Of a DNA stretch of 5,047 bases, positions 1 to 5,047 are shown in pieces; position 1 is the stretch's first letter, and each line of letters opens with the position of its first letter. Source of the stretch: an uncultured Clostridia bacterium. GTDB lineage: Bacteria > Bacillota > Clostridia > Christensenellales > Borkfalkiaceae. Under the pieces are notes generated by a model, which was not told where the DNA came from, searched no databases, and saw nothing but the letters and a program-made list of their open reading frames with translations. The stretch covers positions 1 to 5,047 of the forward strand of contig CANRCY010000116.1 in assembly GCA_947629225.1 (NCBI GenBank), read 5' to 3'. Both the position numbers and the translations under genes were made by a program.

Positions 1-1200
1 TGCCTTCCCCTCTACAAAAAGGTGCAGGAAAGGCTGGAAAAGGTGTACCTCTCCACCCGCGAAAATTTGGCGGGGGTAAGGGTCATCCGCGCGTTCTCCC
101 TCGAAGACAGCGAGAAGGAGGAATTCTCCGCTCGCACGGAGACGCTCAAACGCGCACAGAAGAGGGCGGGCGCGGTCGCCGCGCTCTCGGGTCCTTTCAC
201 CTTTGCGCTCGTCAATATCGCCCTCATCGTATTGCTCTATACGGGGGCGATCCGCGTAAACGTCGGCATTTTGGAGCAGGGGGACGTCGTGGCGCTCTAC
301 GGCTACCTCATGCAGATCCTCGTCGAGCTCATCAAACTCGCCAATCTCATCGTCACCGTCACCAAGGCGATCTCCTGCCAGAAGCGGATCGGCTCGGTGC
401 TCGCCATGGAGGGCGAACCCTCCGTCGTCTGCCCGCCTGCCGCGGAGGAAGACGCAAAAGAGGGTTTCGTCTCTCCCGCCGTCTCCTTCGAGAACGTCTC
501 GTTCTCCTATGCGGGCGGAAAGAAAACGCTCGACGGGATTACATTTTCGGTGCAAAAAGGCGAAACGGTCGGCATTTTGGGCGGCACGGGCGCGGGAAAG
601 AGCACCCTCGTCGGGCTCATTCCCCGCTTTTACCAAACGACGGAAGGGCGGGTGCTCGTCGGCGGGGAAGACGTTTGTTCGATCCCCGCGGCGTCCCTCC
701 GCGCGCGGGTGGGGGTCGCCCCGCAAAAGGCGGCGCTCTTCAAAGGCACGATCCGCTCCAACCTTCTTTGGGGGAACAAGGACGCGTCCGATGAGGAACT
801 TCTCCGCGCGGTCAAGCTCGCGCAGGCGGAGGACGTCGTCTCTTCCAAGGGCGGGCTCGGCGGCGAAGTCGCGCAGGAGGGCAAAAATCTCTCGGGCGGA
901 CAGCGTCAGCGGCTCACGATCGCGCGCGCCCTCGTAAAAAATCCCGAGATCTTGATTTTGGACGACTCTTCCTCCGCGCTCGATTACGCGACGGACAAGG
1001 CGCTCCGCCATGCGCTCCGCACCCTCGACTGCACGGTGTTCCTCGTCTCCCAGCGGGTGACTTCCCTCATGCACGCCGATAAAATCCTCGTGCTCGACGA
1101 CGGCAAGCTTGTCGGGCAGGGCAAGCACGAGACCTTGCTCGAAACTTGTCGGGTGTACCGCGAAATTTACGATTCGCAGGTACGGGAGGAGGCGCAATGA
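1..1200 (+). CDS. ABC exporter half-transporter, degenerate-site subunit (TM287/BmrC-like), 5'-truncated by window edge
   Basis: The reading frame is open from base 1, giving 399 codons before TGA at 1198-1200. Relatives are about 580-600 residues, so roughly the first 180 residues (TM1-TM4) lie upstream. What is visible is the end of the membrane domain, with TM5 near bases 175-250 and TM6 near 274-357, followed by a full nucleotide-binding domain. Motifs are the A-loop Tyr (508-510), Walker A GGTGAGKST (580-606), Q-loop Gln (724-726), canonical signature LSGGQ (889-903) and Walker B LILDD (952-966). The residue after Walker B is Asp (964-966) instead of catalytic Glu, and the switch His is replaced by Gln (1051-1053, SQR). 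This pairing is typical of the non-catalytic subunit of heterodimeric exporters. The protein should sit in the cytoplasmic membrane and pair with the product of the next gene. An in-frame GTG at 22 is internal: family-like residues (CLPLYKK) precede it. The substrate is unknown. Confidence 0.96.
   Translation, partial: CLPLYKKVQERLEKVYLSTRENLAGVRVIRAFSLEDSEKEEFSARTETLKRAQKRAGAVAALSGPFTFALVNIALIVLLYTGAIRVNVGILEQGDVVALYGYLMQILVELIKLANLIVTVTKAISCQKRIGSVLAMEGEPSVVCPPAAEEDAKEGFVSPAVSFENVSFSYAGGKKTLDGITFSVQKGETVGILGGTGAGKSTLVGLIPRFYQTTEGRVLVGGEDVCSIPAASLRARVGVAPQKAALFKGTIRSNLLWGNKDASDEELLRAVKLAQAEDVVSSKGGLGGEVAQEGKNLSGGQRQRLTIARALVKNPEILILDDSSSALDYATDKALRHALRTLDCTVFLVSQRVTSLMHADKILVLDDGKLVGQGKHETLLETCRVYREIYDSQVREEAQ
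1184..1192 (+). promoter_or_regulatory. Ribosome binding site of the second ABC gene
   Basis: GGGAGGAGG lies inside the end of the first ABC gene, 4 bases before the ATG at 1197. It fixes this ATG as the start. An in-frame TTG at 1146 would add 17 residues (MSGVPRNLRFAGTGGGA), but it lacks such a site and would code out of frame across the first gene's conserved C-terminus. Confidence 0.85.
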
Positions 1201-2939
1201 AGGACGGCACTCTCCGCAAAATCCTGCAATATCTCAAACCGTATTGGCTTTTGCTGACGCTCACCGTCTGCCTTGCGCTCGTCAACGTGGCGGCGACGCT
1301 CGCCATTCCCTACCTCGCGGGGCTCTCGGTAGACCGCATCATCGCCCCGAACGACGTGCACTTCGCGCGGCTCTATCGAATTTTCTCCGCGATCGGCGGG
1401 TGTATCGCGGTCGCCGTTCTCTCGCAGTGGCTCTTGAACGTCGCAAGCAACCGCATTGCCTATCATGTGCTCGGGGACATCCGCACGGACGCCTTCCGCA
1501 AAATTCAGGTTCTGCCCCTCAAATATCTCGACGGCAGGGCATACGGCGAAACGGCGAGCGTCGTCATTTCGGACGCAGAACAGTTCTCGGAAGGGCTTCT
1601 TCTCGCCTTTAACCAACTCTTTACGGGGGCGGCTACCATTGTGGGGGTGCTCGTTATTCTCTTCGTCATGCGTTGGGAAGTCGCTCTCGTCGTGCTTTTC
1701 GTCACCCCGCTCTCTCTTCTGACCGCGAAATTCATCTCTTCGCGCACCTATTCCATGTTCAAAAAGCAGAGCGAAGTGCGCGCCGAGCAGACGGCGTTTA
1801 TCGACGAGATGATCGGGGATTTGAAGGTCGTAAAGGCGTTCTGCCACGAAGAGGAGAACGAAAAAGTATTCCGCGAGATCAACGAACGGTATCGCAAATG
1901 CAGCCTGAAAGCCGTCTTTTTCTCTTCCACGACCAATCCCACGACCCGCTTTATCAACTCCGTCGTGTATGCCCTCGTCGCCCTCGTCGGCGCGCTTCTC
2001 GTCATCGCAACGGCGGGCACAGCCGCCGCGTTCACCGTCGGCAATCTGTCTTCCGTGCTCTATTACTCCACCCAATATACCAAACCGTTCAATGAAATTT
2101 CCGAAGTCGTCACCGAATTCCAGAACGCGTTCGCCTGCGCGGCGCGGCTGTTTGCGCTCATCGGGGAAGAGCCCGAAATTTCCGATTCGGGCAACGAAGA
2201 TCTGGGCAGGGCGAAAGGGGAAGTGAAGCTCGAAGAAGTGGATTTCTCCTATACGCCCGAACAAAAACTCATCGAAGATCTGAATGTCTGCGCGCCCGCG
2301 GGCAAACGGGTCGCCATTGTCGGACCGACGGGCTGCGGCAAAACGACCCTCATCAATCTTTTGATGCGCTTTTACGACGTAAACGGCGGAAGGGTGACGG
2401 TCGACGGCAAGGACGTGCGCGCCGTCACGCGGAGGTCGCTCCGCGAAAATTACGGCATGGTCTTGCAGGATACGTGGCTGAAAGAGGCGACCGTGCGCGA
2501 AAATCTCTGCATGGGCAACCCCGAAGCGACGGAAGAGGAGATGATCGAGGCGGCAAAGGCGGCGCATTGCCATAACTTTATCATGCGTCTTCCCGAGGGA
2601 TACGGAACGGTCATCGGCGATGAGGGGAATCTCTCGCAGGGGCAGAAACAGCTCCTGTGCATTGCCCGCGTCATGCTCTGCCGCCCGCCCATGCTCATTT
2701 TGGACGAGGCGACGAGCAACATCGATACCCGCACCGAGCGCAAAGTGCAGGACGCTTTCCAAAAGCTCATGCGGGGAAGGACGTGTTTTATCGTGGCGCA
2801 CCGCCTTTCCACGATCCAAAATGCCGACCTCATTCTGGTCATGAAGGCGGGCAGTATCATCGAGCAGGGCACGCACAGCGAACTTCTCGCCCGCCGCGGA
2901 TTTTATTACGAGCTGTACAACGCCCAATTTGCGGAGTGA
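1197..2939 (+). CDS. ABC exporter half-transporter, catalytic subunit (TM288/BmrD-like)
   Basis: This 580-residue protein is full length for a half-transporter with a membrane domain fused to an ATPase domain. The six membrane segments fall near residues 17-40, 62-82, 137-157, 161-178, 253-273 and 277-298. The ATPase domain runs from about 342: A-loop Y352, Walker A GPTGCGKTT (376-384), Q-loop Q424, x-loop TVIGDEG (471-477), signature LSQGQ (479-483), Walker B ending D503 with catalytic E504, D-loop SNID (507-510) and switch H535. The catalytic Glu and His are intact, while the signature has Gln for the first Gly, as in TM288. With the upstream protein it would form one working ATP site (this Walker A/B and His with the partner's LSGGQ) and one degenerate site. 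The ATG overlaps the upstream stop as ATGA, so translation is probably coupled, which suits a 1:1 heterodimer. It should export a substrate across the cytoplasmic membrane; which one cannot be told. Confidence 0.97.
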   Translation: MKDGTLRKILQYLKPYWLLLTLTVCLALVNVAATLAIPYLAGLSVDRIIAPNDVHFARLYRIFSAIGGCIAVAVLSQWLLNVASNRIAYHVLGDIRTDAFRKIQVLPLKYLDGRAYGETASVVISDAEQFSEGLLLAFNQLFTGAATIVGVLVILFVMRWEVALVVLFVTPLSLLTAKFISSRTYSMFKKQSEVRAEQTAFIDEMIGDLKVVKAFCHEEENEKVFREINERYRKCSLKAVFFSSTTNPTTRFINSVVYALVALVGALLVIATAGTAAAFTVGNLSSVLYYSTQYTKPFNEISEVVTEFQNAFACAARLFALIGEEPEISDSGNEDLGRAKGEVKLEEVDFSYTPEQKLIEDLNVCAPAGKRVAIVGPTGCGKTTLINLLMRFYDVNGGRVTVDGKDVRAVTRRSLRENYGMVLQDTWLKEATVRENLCMGNPEATEEEMIEAAKAAHCHNFIMRLPEGYGTVIGDEGNLSQGQKQLLCIARVMLCRPPMLILDEATSNIDTRTERKVQDAFQKLMRGRTCFIVAHRLSTIQNADLILVMKAGSIIEQGTHSELLARRGFYYELYNAQFAE

Positions 2940-2941
2940 AA

Positions 2942-3055
2942 GTTTCGTTGATTTCTTTGCTCGCTCCCCCCTTGCCCACCCCTTGAGGGGTGGGTGTCGC
3001 GCGCGAAGCGCGTGACGGAAGGGGTGCCGCTTCGAAAAGAAATCAACGAGGAAAC
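2942..3055. repeat. Compound inverted-repeat element (114 bp) with two inner hairpins
   Basis: The element starts 3 bases after the exporter stop codon. Its outer arms are CGTTGATTTCTTT (2946-2958) and its exact complement at 3036-3048 (13 bp). GTTT (2942-2945) pairs with AAAC (3052-3055) across a 3-base bulge. Inside are two hairpins. The first has CCCACCCC (2975-2982), loop TTGA and GGGGTGGG (2987-2994). The second has GTCGCGCGC (2996-3004), loop GAA and GCGCGTGAC (3008-3016), with one G-T wobble. No T-run follows, so this is not a classical terminator. No target duplication or coding sequence is visible. It resembles REP/MITE-like dispersed elements and probably forms a folded 3' untranslated region of the exporter mRNA. 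A related element seems to lie at 4989-5036. Confidence 0.75.
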
Positions 3056-3075
3056 CTTCCGCGTGCATCAACGGG

Positions 3076-3164
3076 ATTGTCCTCTCATTCGCTTCATCGG
3101 ACAATAAGGCAAAAGGGTTTGCCAAATTGGGTCGCGCAGCGAAGAAGCGTGGTTCTTCTCGCGC
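3076..3164. repeat. Run of three small inverted repeats
   Basis: ATTGTCC (3076-3082) pairs with GGACAAT (3099-3105) over a 16-base loop. GGCAAA (3108-3113), loop AGGG and TTTGCC (3118-3123) form a perfect hairpin. GCGC plus GAAGAA (3134-3137, 3141-3146) pair with TTCTTC plus GCGC (3153-3158, 3161-3164) around a small interior loop. None is followed by a T-run on either strand. No credible gene lies here, so this is probably structured 3' untranslated or repeat-derived DNA. Confidence 0.5.
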
Positions 3165-3174
3165 AAGTATTCTA

Positions 3175-3218
3175 ATTGTCATTTCGAGTGGAGCGTAGCG
3201 GAATCGAGAAATCTCAAC
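3175..3218. repeat. 44-base dispersed repeat, copy A
   Basis: This segment, beginning ATTGTCATTTCGAGTGGAGC, is identical over 44 bases to 4941-4984 in the same orientation. It holds an imperfect stem: ATTTC and GA (3181-3187) pair with TC (3204-3205) and GAAAT (3208-3212), with a GA bulge. From memory, similar CATTTCGA...GAGAAATCT sequences occur repeatedly between genes in many bacterial genomes; this was not searched. Its function is unknown. Confidence 0.9.
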
Positions 3219-3236
3219 CGCATTATTAAATCACGT

Positions 3237-3261
3237 CACCCTGAGCGTTAGTCGAAGGGTG
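3237..3261. repeat. Short inverted repeat of the CACCCTGAGC...GAAGGGTG kind
   Basis: CACCCT (3237-3242) pairs with AGGGTG (3256-3261), with a partly complementary GA/TC inside. It lies 18 bases after the 44-base repeat. From memory, this sequence type is a common intergenic repeat in diverse bacteria and often neighbours the CATTTCGA repeat. No T-run follows. Confidence 0.6.
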
Positions 3262-3324
3262 TCCGAGAGTGGGCGCCAAAAAGCGCAACGGTTTTACGAA
3301 ATTCCATAAATCATAGACAAATTC

Positions 3325-3347
3325 CAAGACTTCGGTCTTGTTTTTTT
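3325..3347 (+). terminator. Intrinsic terminator with a UUCG tetraloop
   Basis: CAAGAC (3325-3330), TTCG and GTCTTG (3335-3340) form a perfect 6-bp stem closed by the very stable C(UUCG)G loop. Seven T follow directly (3341-3347). It is the first convincing terminator downstream of the ABC operon (stop at 2939) and lies 36 bases before the next start codon. It most simply ends the exporter transcript, though it could be an attenuator in the leader of the following gene. Confidence 0.88.
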
Positions 3348-3366
3348 CTTCTTAAAAGAGTAGAAT
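3339..3366 (+). promoter_or_regulatory. Weak candidate promoter for the HTH gene
   Basis: TTGTTT (3339-3344) and TAGAAT (3361-3366) are separated by 16 bases and sit between the terminator stem and the gene. Transcription would start near 3373, at the edge of the Shine-Dalgarno site, leaving a leader of only about 11 bases, so the call is doubtful. If it is wrong, the promoter lies upstream of the terminator and the terminator would act as an attenuator. Confidence 0.2.
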
Positions 3367-3372
3367 GAGGGC

Positions 3373-3379
3373 GAGGTGA
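3373..3379 (+). promoter_or_regulatory. Ribosome binding site of the HTH membrane protein gene
   Basis: GAGGTGA matches seven bases of the anti-Shine-Dalgarno sequence and is followed by CAAA and then ATG at 3384. It supports this start, which also gives the usual short N-terminus before the HTH helix 1. Confidence 0.85.
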
Positions 3380-3383
3380 CAAA

Positions 3384-4778
3384 ATGAAACAGTCCATCGG
3401 CGAATTTTTGGCGACCCTCCGCAAGGCGCACGGCTATACCCAACAGGAAGTCGCGGACCGTCTCTCCGTCAGTAACCGCACCGTCTCGGCGTGGGAGCGC
3501 GGCACGGCATTGCCCGACATTCTCCTTCTTCCCGCCCTTGCCGAACTCTACGGCGTCACGGCGGACGAAATTTTGGCGGGCGAACGCAATGCGGAGGCGG
3601 CTCCCCGTCCCGCACTCTCCGAAAAATCGGAACGGAAGCTCCTCAAAAAGAAGATGAACGCCTTCTTTACCCGTTCGTTCATTCTTTTCGGCGTGTATGC
3701 GGCGGGGCTTTTGCTCTTTTTTATCGGGCTATACGTCGATTTGACCACCGTCATGTGGGTCGGGTGGAAGTGGTGGCTCCTTTTGATCTTCTTGGGGCTT
3801 GTCGCTTTCCTTGTCTGCGCCGTCTGCATTCTCGCGCTGTGGAGAGGAGCGGAAAATTCCGCCGACGAGGAAGCCGAGGGTTACGGCGTATTTTGCCTGT
3901 TTTTGCGCAGACGGGTCGCACTTTTGAGCCATCTTTCGGCGGGAATGTCTCTCCTTTTCGGGGCGGTCTGCGGCGTTGTCATCGTCGCGGGGACGATCGA
4001 CGAAACTTCTTTTGCCGTCGCCGCAGTTCTGTTTTTCCTCTTCGCGGTCGGCAAGTTTTCGTTCGGCGTGTTGCTCGTGCACCGTGCGGAAAAGAAGTTC
4101 GGCGGCGAAGAGGGCGCGCAACTTGCCGCCCGAAATGCAAAACGGTATCGAAAATGCACGCTCTTTTGCCTCATTCCCGTGCTTGCGGGCGCGTTTGTCC
4201 TCGTCCTATTCGGGCTGTGGCAGCCCGAAACGCGCGTCCCACTCTTTGAAGCAAGTCTGAATGATTTTACCGCCGACATGGAGACGCTCGTCTGCGAGGT
4301 GCGGGAGGGCGAGCCGAAGCCGATAGAATATGCCTTTGACCTCACCGCGCTTTCCAAGACGGCGGTCGAGGGGGAAAGTTACGACCTCGGGAGCGGGTTT
4401 TCCTGCACCTTCGGGGACGGTATGGAGACCTGTTGCATCAAGAGCCGCGAGCAGATCGACCTCGGTTTTTATAATGGCATAGGGGACACGTTTTTCTTTT
4501 CCCGTCTTCATGCCGCAAAGGGGGAGTATTCGGTCTACAATCTCAAATATAGTGAGTATTCCGTGGGGAAAGTCTCCGCGGTCGATTGGAAGGGCGACGA
4601 ACTGCCGTGGTGGTTGCGCCTCGAAGCGGACGGGACCCGCGCAAAACTTTTGCGGTGCTATCGGGAGGATTATTTCCCCCTTGCCGCGCCGCTTGCTCTT
4701 TTCGGAATGTCGGCGGGCGTGGGGGTATGTATCCTCGTCTGCGCGATCAAGCGGGAACGCTTAAAGGCGAAGTTGTAA
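3384..4778 (+). CDS. XRE-family HTH protein with multi-pass membrane and extracytoplasmic domains
   Basis: This 464-residue protein starts with a clear Cro/C1-type helix-turn-helix (about 5-64), including YTQQEVADRLSVS and the recognition helix leading into VSAWERG (34-40). A charged linker (70-92) precedes five hydrophobic segments near 97-117, 129-152, 180-202, 208-231 and 258-280. A polar stretch of about 150 residues (281-430) follows, then a sixth segment (432-455) and a basic tail RERLKAKL. Charge placement fits an inside N-terminus, an outside 281-430 domain and an inside C-terminus. The outside domain has five cysteines (304, 341, 350, 351, 425) and no domain I recognise. The likely role is a membrane-anchored one-component regulator that binds DNA in response to an outside or membrane signal. 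HTH genes of this layout are often found near transporters in Firmicutes, so control of the exporter is possible but unproven. It has its own ribosome site and a terminator just upstream, so it is probably transcribed separately. Confidence 0.9.
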   Translation: MKQSIGEFLATLRKAHGYTQQEVADRLSVSNRTVSAWERGTALPDILLLPALAELYGVTADEILAGERNAEAAPRPALSEKSERKLLKKKMNAFFTRSFILFGVYAAGLLLFFIGLYVDLTTVMWVGWKWWLLLIFLGLVAFLVCAVCILALWRGAENSADEEAEGYGVFCLFLRRRVALLSHLSAGMSLLFGAVCGVVIVAGTIDETSFAVAAVLFFLFAVGKFSFGVLLVHRAEKKFGGEEGAQLAARNAKRYRKCTLFCLIPVLAGAFVLVLFGLWQPETRVPLFEASLNDFTADMETLVCEVREGEPKPIEYAFDLTALSKTAVEGESYDLGSGFSCTFGDGMETCCIKSREQIDLGFYNGIGDTFFFSRLHAAKGEYSVYNLKYSEYSVGKVSAVDWKGDELPWWLRLEADGTRAKLLRCYREDYFPLAAPLALFGMSAGVGVCILVCAIKRERLKAKL

Positions 4779-4808
4779 AACTGTGCCGCCGCGCCCGCCG
4801 AAACGTTG

Positions 4809-4869
4809 TTTCCCCCAAACCCCTTGCTGTCCCTTTTAGGGAAAGTACCCGAGCAACGCGAGGGGGAAA
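4809..4869. repeat. Nested inverted repeat after the HTH gene
   Basis: TTTCCCCC (4809-4816) is the exact complement of GGGGGAAA (4862-4869). Inside, TTGCT (4824-4828) pairs with AGCAA (4852-4856), and TCCCT (4830-4834), loop TTT and AGGGA (4838-4842) form a central hairpin. The whole can fold as one interrupted stem. There is no T-run at its end and no gene in it. It is probably another repeat-derived 3' structure. Confidence 0.55.
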
Positions 4870-4878
4870 GGGTTCTCG

Positions 4879-4940
4879 AAAACCCCTCAGTCACTCACTT
4901 CGTTCGTGCCAGCTCCCCTACAGGGGCGCCGAGGTTTTTT
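4879..4940 (+). terminator. Probable terminator made from a branched repeat
   Basis: CCTC (4885-4888) pairs with GAGG (4931-4934), or AAAACC (4879-4884) with GGTTTT (4933-4938), and six T occupy 4935-4940. Inside is a CCCC/TACA/GGGG hairpin (4915-4926) and a degenerate arm around 4890-4910. The CCCCTCAGTCA...CAGCTCCCC pattern is one I recall as a frequent intergenic repeat in gut Clostridia. It is the best terminator candidate for the HTH gene, 100-160 bases past its stop. The branched stem makes it less certain than a simple hairpin. Confidence 0.45.
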
Positions 4941-4984
4941 ATTGTCATTTCGAGTGGAGCGTAGCGGAATCGAGAAATCTCAAC
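4941..4984. repeat. 44-base dispersed repeat, copy B
   Basis: This copy is identical in sequence and orientation to 3175-3218. Here it directly follows the T-run of the probable terminator. The two copies bracket the whole HTH gene with its upstream terminator. The flanks differ immediately outside (TCTA versus TTTT on the left, CGCATT versus TGCGCT on the right), which sets the repeat boundaries. Confidence 0.9.
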
Positions 4985-4992
4985 TGCGCTTG

Positions 4993-5018
4993 CCTCCCCC
5001 CAACATGTTGGGGGGAGG
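4993..5018. repeat. Perfect 26-base palindrome
   Basis: The sequence reads the same on both strands from 4993 to 5018. Its core is CCCAACATGTTGGG, centred between 5005 and 5006, flanked by C and G runs. It resembles the inner hairpin of the 2942-3055 element in context: both follow TTGCC and precede GGAAGGGG...CCGC. It is therefore probably part of a second, divergent copy of that element that runs out of the window. Confidence 0.8.
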
Positions 5019-5032
5019 GGGGGGGAAGGGGG
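5010..5032 (+). other. G-run tract with G-quadruplex potential
   Basis: Six G (5010-5015), A, nine G (5017-5025), AA and five G (5028-5032) give enough G-tracts for an intramolecular quadruplex on the + strand. The tract shares bases with the palindrome, so the two folds would exclude each other. This is read from sequence only. Confidence 0.4.
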
Positions 5033-5047
5033 CACCGCATTTTACCC

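Noticed and set aside
1146..1196. Upstream in-frame TTG start for the second exporter gene
   Set aside because: It would overlap the first gene by 55 bases, has no Shine-Dalgarno site, and the extra residues do not look like the family N-terminus. The ATG at 1197 has GGGAGGAGG at the right place.
2942..3055. Insertion sequence or classical MITE with target duplication
   Set aside because: The arms are inverted, but no matching duplicated bases flank 2942 and 3055 and no transposase is present in the window. It is kept only as a REP/MITE-like repeat.
2942..3055. Terminator of the exporter operon
   Set aside because: The stems are strong but no T-run follows on the plus strand; the first proper stem plus T-run is at 3325-3347.
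2990..3175. A 61-codon plus-strand frame in the spacer
   Set aside because: It is built from the inner arms of the inverted repeats, has no convincing ribosome site, and the product shows no known pattern.
1167..3182. A 671-codon open frame on the minus strand opposite the second exporter gene
   Set aside because: It lies antisense to a clearly conserved gene and runs into the repeat region. Its product is rich in Arg, His, Asp and Glu with no recognisable domain. Long antisense open frames are expected opposite GC-rich genes.
3219..3383. Riboswitch or T-box leader before the HTH gene
   Set aside because: No T-box or known riboswitch core is recognisable; only a single simple terminator hairpin is present.
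3881..4357. A 158-codon minus-strand frame opposite the HTH gene
   Set aside because: It is the shadow of a strongly supported gene with membrane segments and an HTH in the other frame; its own composition (Ser, Arg, Pro, Thr rich) is typical of a shadow.
3175..4984. CRISPR array from repeated 44-base units
   Set aside because: There are only two copies, 1766 bases apart, with a gene between them and no spacer-sized intervals or cas genes.

Overview
The window looks like a piece of a GC-rich chromosome from a clostridial-type Firmicute, probably an uncultured or gut-associated lineage. This is inferred from three things. The two exporter proteins closely resemble heterodimeric ABC exporters of the TM287/288 and BmrCD type. 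The Shine-Dalgarno sites are strong. The intergenic DNA is packed with short hairpin-rich repeats of a kind I recognise from memory in many gut Clostridia. The species cannot be named from the sequence.

Layout: bases 1-1200 hold the 3' two thirds of an ABC exporter half-transporter gene that begins outside the window. It overlaps by 4 bases (ATGA) a complete second half-transporter gene at 1197-2939. Bases 2940-3383 are a 444-base gene-free stretch filled with inverted repeats and ending in a textbook intrinsic terminator (3325-3347). Bases 3384-4778 encode a 464-residue protein with an N-terminal XRE/HTH DNA-binding domain, about six membrane segments and a 150-residue outward-facing domain. 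Bases 4779-5047 are again gene-free and repeat-filled: nested inverted repeats, a probable terminator, a second exact copy of a 44-base repeat, and a perfect 26-base palindrome followed by long G runs. All genes are on the + strand.

How the genes work together: the two ABC genes form one translationally coupled operon for a heterodimeric exporter with one degenerate and one catalytic ATP site. The degenerate Walker B and switch residues are in the first protein, and the catalytic Glu and His are in the second. The substrate cannot be read from sequence; multidrug, lipid or peptide export are all possible. The membrane-anchored HTH protein could be a one-component sensor that reports an extracellular condition. 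It may control the exporter, but the terminator and repeat block between them argue for separate transcription, and the link rests only on proximity.

I see no new enzyme system, CRISPR array, tRNA, rRNA or transposase. The most interesting points are the membrane-bound HTH protein with a cysteine-containing outside domain, the two identical 44-base repeats that bracket its gene, and the folded repeat elements in both spacers.
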